Assembly (NCBI GenBank): GCA_019118325.1
Contig: DWZE01000057.1
Span: forward strand, 1 to 44,272
Direction of reading: 5' to 3'
DNA: 44,272 nt
Origin: Candidatus Bacteroides intestinavium
Lineage (GTDB): Bacteria; Bacteroidota; Bacteroidia; Bacteroidales; Bacteroidaceae
Within the stretch, counting starts at the first letter, position 1, and every line of letters starts with the position of its first letter. Below are positions 25,796 to 34,700 of this stretch, one piece after another. Position numbers and translations under genes: made by a program. The notes below the pieces were generated by a model. It did no database searches. It saw only the letters and a list, made by a program, of their open reading frames with translations, and was not told the origin of the DNA.

Positions 25796-26674
25796 CTACC
25801 TGTACAACGCATCAGACGACATCCGCAAGTATCTGTCGACGGATAAGCGGGCGCACAAGGTCGTGATCAATATCCCGGCCACGAGCACTGCCCCGGCCAC
25901 CAGCCCCATCACTTGGGAAGTCACGACAGCTACCAGGCCCGGTTCAGCCGTTACCAGCCACCCCGCCAATCCCCACAAGGCGGCGTCTGCCAGCAGTCCG
26001 GCAAGCAACCCTGTCCAGAAATTGCGACGGAGGAACGGCCGGCGGATAAATCTCCACGGTGCCCCCACCAGCTTCATGGTGTGTATCAGGAAACGCTTGG
26101 CGTAGATGGTCAGCTTGATGGTGTTGTTGATCAGCGCAAAGGAAATCAGCAGCAACAGGACAGCCAACCCCAACAGCAGGAGACTGATACGGCCGATGTT
26201 CCTGTTGACGGCGTCTATCAGTTCCTCTTGATAAACCACGTCCTTGATGTGGGTTTCCTGCCCCAACCATTCCTCTATCCGTGCGATGCTGTCCGTATTG
26301 GCATACGCCGACTTGAGGCGAATCTCGATAGAGGCGCCCAACGGATTGAAGCCTGCAAACTTACGCGGGTCAATGCCCATATCGCGCACATAGTCCTTCA
26401 GCGCGTCTTCCTTCGAAATATATGCAATTTCCTTCACGAAAGGCTGCTTCTCCAGCGAACGCTGCAAGCGCAACACATCGCGCTGCTCCATCCGGTCGTC
26501 CAGTACCAAAGAGAAATTGATATTCTCGCGCACATACACCGACAGGTTGCGGGCCGCCAGCACAAAAAACAGCACCATGCCCAGCAACAGCAGGACCAGC
26601 GTAGTGCTGATGACAGCCGTCACGAACTGCATGTCGAACGTCGGTACCGCGTTATTTCCGTTTCTCTTTCCCAT
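25796..26674 (-). CDS. ftsX: Cell division protein FtsX (ABC transporter permease-like)
   Basis: A 292-residue FtsX-type membrane protein. With the ATPase FtsE it normally regulates septal peptidoglycan hydrolases. The first transmembrane segment is at about 20-42, followed by an extracytoplasmic domain (NINFSLVLDDRM...YISKEDALKDYV) and three C-terminal transmembrane segments beginning near LLLLGLAVLLLLISF. The start MGKRNGNNAV is chosen because the upstream open frame overlaps the methyltransferase gene in another frame. No ftsE is in the window, so its partner is encoded elsewhere. It lies 17 bp after the methyltransferase gene. Confidence 0.92.
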   Translation of the reverse strand: MGKRNGNNAVPTFDMQFVTAVISTTLVLLLLGMVLFFVLAARNLSVYVRENINFSLVLDDRMEQRDVLRLQRSLEKQPFVKEIAYISKEDALKDYVRDMGIDPRKFAGFNPLGASIEIRLKSAYANTDSIARIEEWLGQETHIKDVVYQEELIDAVNRNIGRISLLLLGLAVLLLLISFALINNTIKLTIYAKRFLIHTMKLVGAPWRFIRRPFLRRNFWTGLLAGLLADAALWGLAGWLVTAEPGLVAVVTSQVMGLVAGAVLVAGILITTLCARLSVDRYLRMSSDALYR

Positions 26675-26691
26675 AGTTCCCGCCTCTCCGT

Positions 26692-27600
26692 TCAACTTTC
26701 TTTTTTCTTCCGGAACACATAAATCATGGAGCTGCTGCGCTCCTTCTTCGCCAACGCGCTGAACCATGCCCACACGCCCGTCAGCAGTCCGCGCAAGAAG
26801 GGCAGACGGTGGTGCATATATCGCTCCGTCAGCATGGATACGTAGAAAGCATCGAAAGGCATGGGATGGCGTCCGGCCAGGATAAATCCGTGTTTGGCTC
26901 CGAAACGCTGGATGGTATCGGGCGTGAAATGCCACAAATGGCGCGGCACGTCGTAGGCCGCCCAATGAGGACCGTACTTGCGCGCATCGAACGACGAACA
27001 GTTAGGCACCGCCACTATGAGCACGCCTTTCGCGTCAAGCAGACGGCGCAACTGCTCCCACGTTTCGTCCAGGTGTTCCAGGTGCTCCAGCACATGCCAC
27101 AGGGTGATGACATCGAATCCCCCGTCTGTCAATGTCGGCAACACATGGTCGGGCAGGACATCCAGCCCGAAATGTTCCTTGGCAAAGACACGCGCACCGG
27201 CGTTCTTCTCCACGGCTCTCACCTGCCAGCCTCGTCCGGCCATGGCATGGGCAAAGTAGCCGGTCCCGGTACCGATGTCCAACAGGCGTCCCGTCGTGCG
27301 GTGGGCCTCGCGCATCACCAGCCGTGCCTTACGGCCCAGCATGTAGGCGCGTACCCAGTGGTAGACGGTATTCACCACTCCATGCCGGGTATCGGAATGC
27401 GAGATATAGTCGGGGGTTTCGTAATAGCGTCCGATCTCCGCCTCTGCGGGAAAGTCTTGTGTGAAGAGGAAGCCGCAATCCCGGCAGCGGTACAAGTGGA
27501 ATGCCTCGCCCGAAGCCGTATGGTCCACACACGTCAGCGTGCGTTCCAGTTGCGCGCTCCCGCACAGGGGGCAGGATTTTAGGAAGACTCTATTCATCAC
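26692..27600 (-). CDS. Class I SAM-dependent methyltransferase with N-terminal zinc ribbon
   Basis: A 302-residue protein. Residues about 8-45 hold two CxxC pairs (CPLCGS and CRDCGF) of a zinc-ribbon type. From about residue 100 is a methyltransferase domain with motif I LLDIGTGTGYFAHAM and the acidic AVEKN strand, then a VLEHLEHLDETWEQL segment. The architecture fits the methyltransf_23 class often found with glycan or cell-surface modification genes, but no such genes adjoin it. Substrate unknown. It opens the ftsX-folK cluster. A hairpin (27626-27654) and a near-consensus -7 TTACTTTG (about 27679) lie upstream. Confidence 0.8.
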   Translation of the reverse strand: MMNRVFLKSCPLCGSAQLERTLTCVDHTASGEAFHLYRCRDCGFLFTQDFPAEAEIGRYYETPDYISHSDTRHGVVNTVYHWVRAYMLGRKARLVMREAHRTTGRLLDIGTGTGYFAHAMAGRGWQVRAVEKNAGARVFAKEHFGLDVLPDHVLPTLTDGGFDVITLWHVLEHLEHLDETWEQLRRLLDAKGVLIVAVPNCSSFDARKYGPHWAAYDVPRHLWHFTPDTIQRFGAKHGFILAGRHPMPFDAFYVSMLTERYMHHRLPFLRGLLTGVWAWFSALAKKERSSSMIYVFRKKKES

Positions 27601-27625
27601 GTGTCAGCTCAGAGGAAAAAGATTT

Positions 27626-27654
27626 TGCGGTCCCCGCCGGACGCAGGGGCCGCA
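27626..27654 (-). promoter_or_regulatory. Leader hairpin ahead of the methyltransferase gene
   Basis: On the minus strand TGCGGCCCC pairs with GGGG(A)CCGCA around a CGTCCGG-type loop, followed after 4 nt by a T run. It lies 26 bp before the start codon and could be an attenuator or a partial terminator. Confidence 0.4.
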
Positions 27655-27729
27655 ATACACCTAAATTTGGCGCAAAGTAATAAATAAAATATGAGTTATA
27701 GGATATGCGTTAAGGAGATTTAACCAGAA

Positions 27730-30117
27730 TCACTCTTCCAGCCACACCACCTGCTCCAACGGGAGGGAATCAGAAGACCCTCCGACCCAAATCCGGAAGT
27801 CACCGGGCTCGAATCTCCAGACACCTGAGCCTTGGTACACCTCCAGGTCCTTCTTGTCGATGAGCAACTCCAGTTCCTGCGCCTCGCCGGCCTTGATGCC
27901 GACGCGCCGGAAAGCCTTCAGTTCCTTCACGGGTTTGACATGGGAAGCCACCCGGTCCTGCACATACACCTGCACCACCTCGTCACCATCCCTTGCGCCG
28001 GTATTCCTTACCCGCACCTTCACCCGGACAGCATCTGCTTCGGGAATAACCTCCAAGTGCTCATAGGCAAAGGTCGTATAGCTCAAGCCGTAGCCGAAGG
28101 GATAAAGCGGCTGGCCCGTGCCTTCCACATAGTTACCACGGTTTTGGCCGCGGTGATGGTTATAATAGACGGGAACCTGGCCCACGGTCTCCGGTACCGA
28201 CACAGGCAACCGTCCTGCCGGGTTGTAGTCGCCAAACAGCACGTCGGCAATGCCATTGCCGCCTTCCACGCCCGGATACCAGGCATCCAGCAAGGCATCG
28301 GCCTGCTCCTTGCACGACTTCACGGCCAGGGGACGCCCCTTGACCAGCACCACCACCAGCGGCTTGCCCGTGGCTTTCATCAGCTCCAGCAGTTCATTCT
28401 GCCGCCCCAGCAGTTCCAAGGTCCTACGGTCATTTCCCTCGCCGCTCTCCATGTCGCTCACTTCGTTCTGGCTGGCCTTGGCGGCACCGGTTTTCTCGAA
28501 CTCGGAAGAAAAGTCGCGCGCACTCGAGCCGCCCAGCACCAGCACGATGGCGTCGCTCTTTTCGGCAACGGCCTTGGCCTCCGCCAGCCCCTCGCCGGAC
28601 ATATCGCGGATGGCACAGCCCTTCGCATAGTTCACTACCGTAGCCGGAGACACCGCAGCCCGGATGCCGTCGAGCACCGTCACCACACTTCCTTCAGCCT
28701 GCGGCGCCGTATAGTCGCCCAACAGGTTGTAGGGAGCGTCCGCATTGGGACCTATCACGGCTATCGAACGGAGGTCTTTCCGCAAGGGCAACACCCCCTT
28801 CTCGTTCTTCAGCAAAACGATGGACTGGCGGGCTATCTCACGTGCCAGGCTCCGATGCGCGGCCAGTTCTTCGGCGGTCAGCGCATCTTTCCCGTCCAAG
28901 AAGGGAGCATCAAACAAATTCCACCGGAATTTCAAGCGAAGCACCCTCCGCACGGCGGCATCCACCACGCTCTCCGGCACCGCCCCCTCTTTCACCAGTT
29001 CGGGCAGATGCTGATAGGCCTGGCCGCCCAGGTCGGTCTCCACCCCGGCAAGAATGGCTATCCGCGCCGCATCTTTCAGGCTGGCCGCCACGCCACTCCC
29101 CGTCAATCCGTCTATCGAATACAGGTCGGACACGGTGAGTCCTTCAAAATTCCAGGATTTCCGCAATATTTCCGTCAGCAGATGCCGGTTTCCCGTGCAA
29201 GGCACGCCGTCTATCTCATTATAAGAAGCCATCAACGAACCCATGTCGGCTTCCGCCAATTTACGAAACGGAGGCAGAATCTGCTCGTTCAATTCCGTCT
29301 CGCCCATGTGGGTCGAGCCGCCGTTGTGTCCGCCTTCCGTAACGCCATAAGCTGCAAAATGCTTCACGGTAGATATCACGGGACAATCCGGATTATCCTG
29401 CATGCCGCGCACCACAGCCATGCCCAGCTGTGCGGACAGGTAAGGGTCTTCGCCGAAGCCTTCTTCCACGCGGGACCACCGGGCATCCCTGGCCAAGTCC
29501 ATCACCGGGCCATAGCCTATGTGCCCGCCCTGCTTCCGGATTTCCGTGGCCTGGGCTTCACCCATCCGGCGCAGCAAGTCCGGATTCCACGTAGAGGCCT
29601 GCCCGATGCCCGTAGGAAACGAGGTCGCCCCGATGGCCATGTGTCCGTGCGGACACTCCTCAGACAACAGGACCGGGATGCCCAGCCGGGTATGTTCGAT
29701 GCAATAGCGTTGCAACAGATTGGTGGCTTCCACGGCTTTCTGCGGGTTCAGCCCGTTGGTCAGCGTCTTCTGCGTCCACGGGTCGGCCCGCATGAATCCC
29801 CACAAGCCGCCGCTTCCTTGTTTCACCAGTACCTTTTCGGCCTCTTCCGTCAGCCTCAGTTCCTCGCCCTGACGTTCATACTGCGGCCACCCCAGCTGCA
29901 CCAGCAGCTGACCGGCCTTTTCCTCCAGCGTCATCTGACGCATCAGGTCGTCAATGCGTGCCTCGGTGTCAGCCTGCGGGTCCTCATACACGTCCTTTGC
30001 GCCGTTCTTGTTGAAATCAATCCATCCCTTATGGTAAATGTCCTTCTCCTGTGCCGCCAACGACAAGCAAATCGTCAGCCCCCAACACAGGGAAATGCTT
30101 TTCGGTACGATTCTCAT
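27730..30117 (-). CDS. Glycoside hydrolase family 3 beta-glycosidase
   Basis: A 795-residue secreted GH3 enzyme. A signal peptide (about 1-22, ending SLAAQ) is followed by the TIM-barrel domain, the alpha/beta sandwich, and a C-terminal fibronectin-III-like domain (about 690-780). The catalytic nucleophile is Asp331 in GLTVSDLYSIDG, and the probable acid/base is Glu560 in SGEGNDRRTL. Conserved KHFAAYGV and FGEDPYLSAQLG segments fit the beta-glucosidase/beta-xylosidase group; which sugar it cleaves cannot be told. It is alone, with no Sus pair adjacent. Its upstream region is a palindromic repeat and no promoter is evident. Confidence 0.93.
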   Translation of the reverse strand: MRIVPKSISLCWGLTICLSLAAQEKDIYHKGWIDFNKNGAKDVYEDPQADTEARIDDLMRQMTLEEKAGQLLVQLGWPQYERQGEELRLTEEAEKVLVKQGSGGLWGFMRADPWTQKTLTNGLNPQKAVEATNLLQRYCIEHTRLGIPVLLSEECPHGHMAIGATSFPTGIGQASTWNPDLLRRMGEAQATEIRKQGGHIGYGPVMDLARDARWSRVEEGFGEDPYLSAQLGMAVVRGMQDNPDCPVISTVKHFAAYGVTEGGHNGGSTHMGETELNEQILPPFRKLAEADMGSLMASYNEIDGVPCTGNRHLLTEILRKSWNFEGLTVSDLYSIDGLTGSGVAASLKDAARIAILAGVETDLGGQAYQHLPELVKEGAVPESVVDAAVRRVLRLKFRWNLFDAPFLDGKDALTAEELAAHRSLAREIARQSIVLLKNEKGVLPLRKDLRSIAVIGPNADAPYNLLGDYTAPQAEGSVVTVLDGIRAAVSPATVVNYAKGCAIRDMSGEGLAEAKAVAEKSDAIVLVLGGSSARDFSSEFEKTGAAKASQNEVSDMESGEGNDRRTLELLGRQNELLELMKATGKPLVVVLVKGRPLAVKSCKEQADALLDAWYPGVEGGNGIADVLFGDYNPAGRLPVSVPETVGQVPVYYNHHRGQNRGNYVEGTGQPLYPFGYGLSYTTFAYEHLEVIPEADAVRVKVRVRNTGARDGDEVVQVYVQDRVASHVKPVKELKAFRRVGIKAGEAQELELLIDKKDLEVYQGSGVWRFEPGDFRIWVGGSSDSLPLEQVVWLEE

Positions 30118-30130
30118 AATTCACAGATAT

Positions 30131-30330
30131 TAAGTAATCATTCCTATTTAGTTTATACTATCGACGTATCTGTCATTCTGAGCGAAGCCCGTAGGGCGTA
30201 GTCGAAGAATCTCACTACATGCACTGCCCAAGGGGATCGTGTCTTTCTGGAGATGTTTCGACTTCGCTTCGCTCCGCTCAACATGACAGGCACACATCAT
30301 ATAAATTAATTTTCAACATCTACTTATATA
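30131..30330. repeat. 200-bp palindromic repeat with GTCATTCTGAGCG arms
   Basis: Left: TAAGTAATCATTCCTATTTA, then CTGTCATTCTGAGCGAAGC and GTAGTCGAAGAATCTC. Right, complemented: TAAGTAGATGTTGAAAATTA, then CTGTCATGTTGAGCGGAGCG and GAAGTCGAAACATCTCC. The two halves align along nearly their whole length. The outer ends match the AGTAGATG motif seen elsewhere in the window. It lies just upstream of the GH3 gene. Confidence 0.7.
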
Positions 30331-30802
30331 TGTTAGCAATCATGTAGCCATGTCCGGAAACGGTCGCCCATCAGCGCCTTTCCTTGCAGCATTCCCTGGA
30401 AACAGAAAACTTGCCTACAAATATACGCAAAAAAAACACTTTCCAAGCCCCGATAAGCCCCCGTTTTCAGACAAAGGGCACGGCACTTTCCATTAAACGG
30501 AGACAGTTTGACGCTTGCGATATTTCCTTGTTTTTCCGGAAAATCCCCTGCCCATGGGCGCGGATATCTCCGCCCGTATCCGCAGATATCTCCGCCCGTG
30601 CACGCGGATATCCCCGCCCGTGCACGCAGATATCCCCGCCTATGGCCTCTCCATGAGGCTGTTCCACAATGGATAGCCGGCATATCCTCCTCTTTCCGCC
30701 CACTACCTTCCCCCGAAGCCGCCAAAGGAAAGCGCCCCGACAAAAAGGGAAGCCTTCGCAAGAAAATGCCCGCTTCGCATACGCCTTATCTGCGGAAATG
30801 TG
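30331..30802. other. Spacer between GH3 and menF
   Basis: No gene is visible. About 230 bp of unique sequence precede the GATATC array at 30563-30634, followed by ~170 bp up to the menF start. Open frames here run in several frames at once without any family resemblance. Confidence 0.6.
30561..30650 (+). repeat. GATATC array C, four sites at 22-bp spacing
   Basis: GATATC at 30563, 30585, 30607 and 30629, in units such as CCGCAGATATCTCCGCCCGT. The surrounding sequence lacks the ACCCGTTGGCGG terminal repeats of elements A and B, but the right flank GGCC..TCCATG resembles the corresponding flank of the other arrays. Confidence 0.8.
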
Positions 30803-30810
30803 TAATTTTG
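30803..30810 (+). promoter_or_regulatory. TAATTTTG, -7-like element directly before menF
   Basis: A perfect TAnnTTTG match ending only 4 bp before the menF ATG. If used, transcription would begin at or just inside the start codon. No convincing -33 element is seen. Confidence 0.35.
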
Positions 30811-30814
30811 CAGA

Positions 30815-31990
30815 ATGAATATACCCGAAAACCATTTGCACAAACTGATAGACGGGCTGACGTACAGCAACGCCTGCTTGGCCCTCTACCGCCTCCCGTG
30901 GAAGGAACAGCCCGTCCTGGTGCTCCAACGCGAAGGCAACCCCGACACGTATGCCCGCCTGCAAGACCTGAACGGGAAGACGGGATTTGTCCTGGCCCCG
31001 TTTCACGCGGACAACCGTCAACCCATCGTGCTCATCCGCCCGGACAGGGTGGCCAAAGGATGGCCGGAAATCAAAGAGACACTGGCCGATTGGGAAAGTG
31101 CCTCGGAGGCCATGACTCCGCCAAACAATGACACCGCCTACGCGAAAGATAGCCGCCGGGCCTATGCCGAAGCCTTCAGCCGCTTCATCACCCCCCTGCG
31201 CCAGGGCATCTTCCAGAAACTGGTGCTCGCGCGCAGTGAGGATATGGACTTGCCCGCGGGCTTCTCCCCGCTGGCCACCTTTATCAACGCCTGCAACAAC
31301 TATCCGCGCATGATGATATCGCTGGTGCATACCCCCGTGACAGGCACCTGGATAGGCAGCACGCCGGAAATCATCCTGAGCGAAGAGCAGGACCGCTGGC
31401 ATACGGTGTCGCTGGCAGGCACCATGCCCGTCGTCAACGAAGGCATGCCGGAAGAATGGGGCACCAAGAACCGCGAGGAACAGGCTTTGGTCAGCACCTA
31501 CCTGCGCGAAACCCTCCAAAGCATCGGTGCCGACGTAAAGGAAGAAGGCCCCTACACCGCCCGAGCCGGCCAGGTGATGCACCTGAAGACCGACTTCTAC
31601 TTCCACATGGACCGCACCACTCACCTGGGCGACGTCTTGCACCAACTGCACCCCACCCCCGCCGTATGCGGCCTGCCCAAACAAGCCGCGTATGACTTTA
31701 TCCTGCAAAACGAAGGCCACAACCGCAGCTATTATGCCGGCATCATCGGGTGGCTGAACCCCGACGACGGGCAAACCGCCCTCTACGTCAACCTGCGCTG
31801 CATGCACCTGTCGGACGGGAAGGCCACACTCTACGCCGGCGGCGGCATCCTGCCCTCTTCGGTGGAAGAACTGGAATGGGAGGAAACCCGACATAAGATG
31901 GAAACCATAAGAAAAGCAGTGATAACCACTAATCGCTACCTATCGTGTTCACAGATAAAAAAAGCATCCTGCAACTGGCCGCACTCATGA
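30815..31990 (+). CDS. menF: Isochorismate synthase
   Basis: A 391-residue chorismate-binding enzyme that isomerises chorismate to isochorismate, the entry to menaquinone synthesis. The C-terminal half carries the family core: VSLAGTMP, CGLPKQAAYDFI, NRSYYAGIIGW and LRCMHL...LYAGGGILPSS. It is first in the men operon; the gene order menF-menD-menB-menC-menE supports menaquinone rather than siderophore use. The 3' end overlaps menD by 46 nt in another frame. The ATG is only 4 bp after a -7-like element, so the start or the promoter may be misplaced. Confidence 0.93.
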   Translation: MNIPENHLHKLIDGLTYSNACLALYRLPWKEQPVLVLQREGNPDTYARLQDLNGKTGFVLAPFHADNRQPIVLIRPDRVAKGWPEIKETLADWESASEAMTPPNNDTAYAKDSRRAYAEAFSRFITPLRQGIFQKLVLARSEDMDLPAGFSPLATFINACNNYPRMMISLVHTPVTGTWIGSTPEIILSEEQDRWHTVSLAGTMPVVNEGMPEEWGTKNREEQALVSTYLRETLQSIGADVKEEGPYTARAGQVMHLKTDFYFHMDRTTHLGDVLHQLHPTPAVCGLPKQAAYDFILQNEGHNRSYYAGIIGWLNPDDGQTALYVNLRCMHLSDGKATLYAGGGILPSSVEELEWEETRHKMETIRKAVITTNRYLSCSQIKKASCNWPHS

Positions 31991-33579
31991 CCGCCCACGG
32001 CATCCGGAAAATCGTGCTCTGCCCGGGCAGCCGGGATATCCCCCTGGTGCGCACTTTCGCGGCCATGCCCGACTCATTCACCTGCTATGCCGTGACGGAC
32101 GAACGCAGTGCCGGATTCTTCGCCCTGGGACTTGCTCTGCACGACAACCGGCCCGCTGCCGTCTGCTGCACCTCCGGCTCTGCCCTGCTGAACCTGCATC
32201 CCGCCGTGGCCGAGGCCTATTACCGCCAAGTACCGCTGGTGATCATCTCCGCCGACCGACCGGCAGCCTGGATAGGCCAGATGGACGGACAGACCCTGCC
32301 CCAACCCGGCGTATTCGGCCCGTTGGTGAAGAAATCCGTCAGCCTGCCCGAAGTACAGACGGAAGAGGACGAATGGCATTGCAACCGCCTCATCAACGAA
32401 GCCCTGCTGGAAGCCGAGCACCACGGACGGGGACCCGTGCATATCAATGTCCCCATCAGCGAGCCATTCTTCGACTGCCCTGTCAAGACTTTGCCTTCCG
32501 CACGGGTCATCACCCGCCGGACCAACCACTTCGAGGAACTGGCCGAACGCCTGAAGCAATTCCCCCGCCGGATGCTGCTCATCGGGCAAGGCAATCCCGG
32601 CGACCTGCCCCCCACGAATCCGGAGGGCACCTTTGCGTGCTTCGCTTCCCATCCGGCCAATTACCCCGGCGCGGCCATCCGCAACGCCGAGCCCCTGTTG
32701 TCCGCCCTGAGTGCGGAAACGAAGCAAGCGATGCGCCCCGATCTCGTCATCACCTGTGGCGGACACGTCCTCTCCAAACGGCTGAAACAATACCTGCGGA
32801 GCTATCCCCCCGCGGAACATTGGCACATTGCCCCCTCGGGCGAAGTGGCCGACCTCTTCGGCGCCCTGACCGTATTGATAGAAGCGGAACCGGCAGACTT
32901 CTTCCGTCAAGCGCTGCCCGCCCCCTGTGAAGAAACGGCTGACTATGCCCGCCGCTGGACAAGCCTGTCCCATGCCATTCCCACGCCCGAGTTCCCCTAT
33001 TCGGAGATGGGAGCCATCGGCGAGGTCATCCGCCGCCTGCCTGCCCCTTGCGCCCTGCACCTGGCCAACAGTTCCGTGGTGCGCTACGCCCAGTTGTTCC
33101 CCCTGCCCGACGGCGTGGAAGTGCTCTCCAACCGCGGCACCAACGGCATCGAAGGCTCGCTTTCCGCCGCCGTGGGCTATGCCACCGCCTCCGGCCGGCT
33201 GAACTTTGTCTTCATCGGCGACCTCAGCTTCTTCTACGACATGAATGCCCTATGGAACCCGCATTGCGGTGCAAATGTACGCATCCTGCTGCTCAACAAC
33301 GGCGGGGGCGAGATATTCAACGCCCTGCCCGGCCTGCAACTCTCCGACCAGAACCGGCATTTCGTCTTGGGCACGCACCAAACCCATGCCCAAGGCTGGG
33401 CCAAGGACAGCGGCTTCGACTACCTGTCGGCACACAACGGCAAGGAACTGGCCGCCCTGCTGCCCCGGTTTACGGAAGCCGCCCCTGCCGAACGCCCCCT
33501 GCTGCTGGAGGTCTTCACGGACAAGGACAGCGATGTGCGGCTGCTGAGGGAATACTATCATGGCATCAAACGTACATAA
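31945..33579 (+). CDS. menD: 2-succinyl-5-enolpyruvyl-6-hydroxy-3-cyclohexene-1-carboxylate synthase
   Basis: A 544-residue thiamine-diphosphate enzyme (SEPHCHC synthase) that joins isochorismate with 2-oxoglutarate. CPGSRDIPLVRTF near the N-terminus and TDERSAGFFALG hold the substrate and cofactor contacts. The ThDP motif is GDLSFFYDMNALWNP, with the NNGGGEIF segment after it, and SNRGTNGIEGSLS ahead. The start is GTG at 31945, inside menF; the next Met (residue 15) would remove part of the first helix. The 46-nt overlap with menF suggests coupling. The spacer to menB contains a hairpin repeat. Confidence 0.95.
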   Translation: MFTDKKSILQLAALMTAHGIRKIVLCPGSRDIPLVRTFAAMPDSFTCYAVTDERSAGFFALGLALHDNRPAAVCCTSGSALLNLHPAVAEAYYRQVPLVIISADRPAAWIGQMDGQTLPQPGVFGPLVKKSVSLPEVQTEEDEWHCNRLINEALLEAEHHGRGPVHINVPISEPFFDCPVKTLPSARVITRRTNHFEELAERLKQFPRRMLLIGQGNPGDLPPTNPEGTFACFASHPANYPGAAIRNAEPLLSALSAETKQAMRPDLVITCGGHVLSKRLKQYLRSYPPAEHWHIAPSGEVADLFGALTVLIEAEPADFFRQALPAPCEETADYARRWTSLSHAIPTPEFPYSEMGAIGEVIRRLPAPCALHLANSSVVRYAQLFPLPDGVEVLSNRGTNGIEGSLSAAVGYATASGRLNFVFIGDLSFFYDMNALWNPHCGANVRILLLNNGGGEIFNALPGLQLSDQNRHFVLGTHQTHAQGWAKDSGFDYLSAHNGKELAALLPRFTEAAPAERPLLLEVFTDKDSDVRLLREYYHGIKRT

Positions 33580-33583
33580 AATA

Positions 33584-33697
33584 GGAATTTAATTCTTTAG
33601 ACGCAGATGACGCTGATACCGCTGATTTATAATCTTTGATAATGGGTAATCAGTCAATAAAGAAAATGAATCTGCGTCATCTGCGTCTAAAGAATCA
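33584..33697. repeat. ACGCAGATGACGC-family hairpin repeat, copy inside the men operon
   Basis: Begins GGAATTTAATTCTTTAGACG, continues with the core TATAATCTTTGATAATGGG, and ends GCGTCATCTGCGTCTAAAGA. The arms CTTTAGACGCAGATGACGC and GCGTCATCTGCGTCTAAAG are perfect complements. It fills most of the menD-menB gap. Confidence 0.8.
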
Positions 33698-33740
33698 CAC
33701 CGATAAATTATCATTTTTACACCCCAAAACAACAACAGAT

Positions 33741-34556
33741 ATGAGAGAATGGAAAACCATCAAAGAATACGAAGATATTCTTTTTGACTACTACAACGGC
33801 ATTGCCAAGATCACCATCAACCGGCCCCGCTACCGCAACGCCTTCACCCCGAAGACCACGGCAGAAATCAGCGACGCCCTCTACTATTGCCGCGAGTGCC
33901 AGGACATCAACGTGGTGGCCCTGACCGGCGCGGGCGACAAGGCCTTCTGCTCCGGAGGCGACATGCACGTGAAGGGACACGGCGGCTATGTCGGCACCGA
34001 CGGAGTGCCCCGCCTCAACGTGCTGGACGTACAGAAACAGATCCGCTCCCTGCCCAAACCCGTCATCGCCATGGTCAACGGCTATGCCATCGGCGGCGGC
34101 CACGTCCTGCACGTGGTATGCGACCTGACCATCGCCTCGGAGAATGCCATCTTCGGGCAGACAGGCCCCCGCGTGGGCAGCTTTGATGCCGGGTTCGGCT
34201 CGTCCTACCTGGCCCGCATCGTCGGACAGAAGAAGGCGCGGGAGATTTGGTTCCTCTGCCGCCAGTATTCCGCCCGGGAAGCCCTGGAGATGGGACTGGT
34301 CAACAAAGTGGTGCCCCTCGACCGCCTGGAAGACGAAATGGTGGAGTGGGCCGAGACCATGATGCAGCACAGCCCCCTGGCCCTGCGCATGATCAAGGCC
34401 GGGCTGAACGCCGAACTGGACGGACAGGCCGGCATCCAGGAACTGGCCGGAGACGCCACCATGCTCTACTACATGACGGAAGAAGCCCAGGAGGGCGGCC
34501 GCGCCTTCCTGGAGAAACGCAAGCCCGACTGGTCGAAATATCCCAAGTTCCCCTGA
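33741..34556 (+). CDS. menB: 1,4-dihydroxy-2-naphthoyl-CoA synthase
   Basis: A 271-residue crotonase-fold enzyme that closes the second ring by Dieckmann-type condensation of o-succinylbenzoyl-CoA. Characteristic segments are [28 protein letters not shown], the oxyanion-hole region [16 protein letters not shown], and [22 protein letters not shown]. The C-terminus ends [12 protein letters not shown] as is usual for MenB. The start [10 protein letters not shown] is chosen because the open upstream part is encoded by the hairpin repeat and has no homology. It follows menD by 161 bp. Confidence 0.96.
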   Translation: MREWKTIKEYEDILFDYYNGIAKITINRPRYRNAFTPKTTAEISDALYYCRECQDINVVALTGAGDKAFCSGGDMHVKGHGGYVGTDGVPRLNVLDVQKQIRSLPKPVIAMVNGYAIGGGHVLHVVCDLTIASENAIFGQTGPRVGSFDAGFGSSYLARIVGQKKAREIWFLCRQYSAREALEMGLVNKVVPLDRLEDEMVEWAETMMQHSPLALRMIKAGLNAELDGQAGIQELAGDATMLYYMTEEAQEGGRAFLEKRKPDWSKYPKFP

Positions 34557-34568
34557 ACGGACACCCGT

Positions 34569-34678
34569 TTGCCACCTATGGACGTTGGCATTGCCACCTA
34601 TGGACATTGGCACCGCCTCCGTCCAGCCAAGGCACTGCCTTCGTCCAGCCAAGGCGCCGCCTCCGTCCAGCCAAGGTA
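34569..34678 (+). repeat. 22-bp tandem array of two unit types between menB and menC
   Basis: Two units of the type TTGCCACCTATGGACRTTGG (34569-34590, 34591-34612), then three of the type CCGCCTCCGTCCAGCCAAGG (34613-34634, 34635-34656, 34657-34678). All five are exactly 22 bp long. No GATATC occurs here. The array ends 22 bp before the menC start. Confidence 0.85.
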
Positions 34679-34700
34679 AATCCAACCTAAAAACAGAACA

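Noticed and set aside
27832..30201. 789-codon open frame antisense to the GH3 gene
   Set aside because: No family resemblance; the minus-strand GH3 has complete domains and catalytic residues.
33636..33740. N-terminal extension of menB
   Set aside because: The extra 35 codons are encoded mainly by the hairpin repeat and lack homology; the family starts at 33741.
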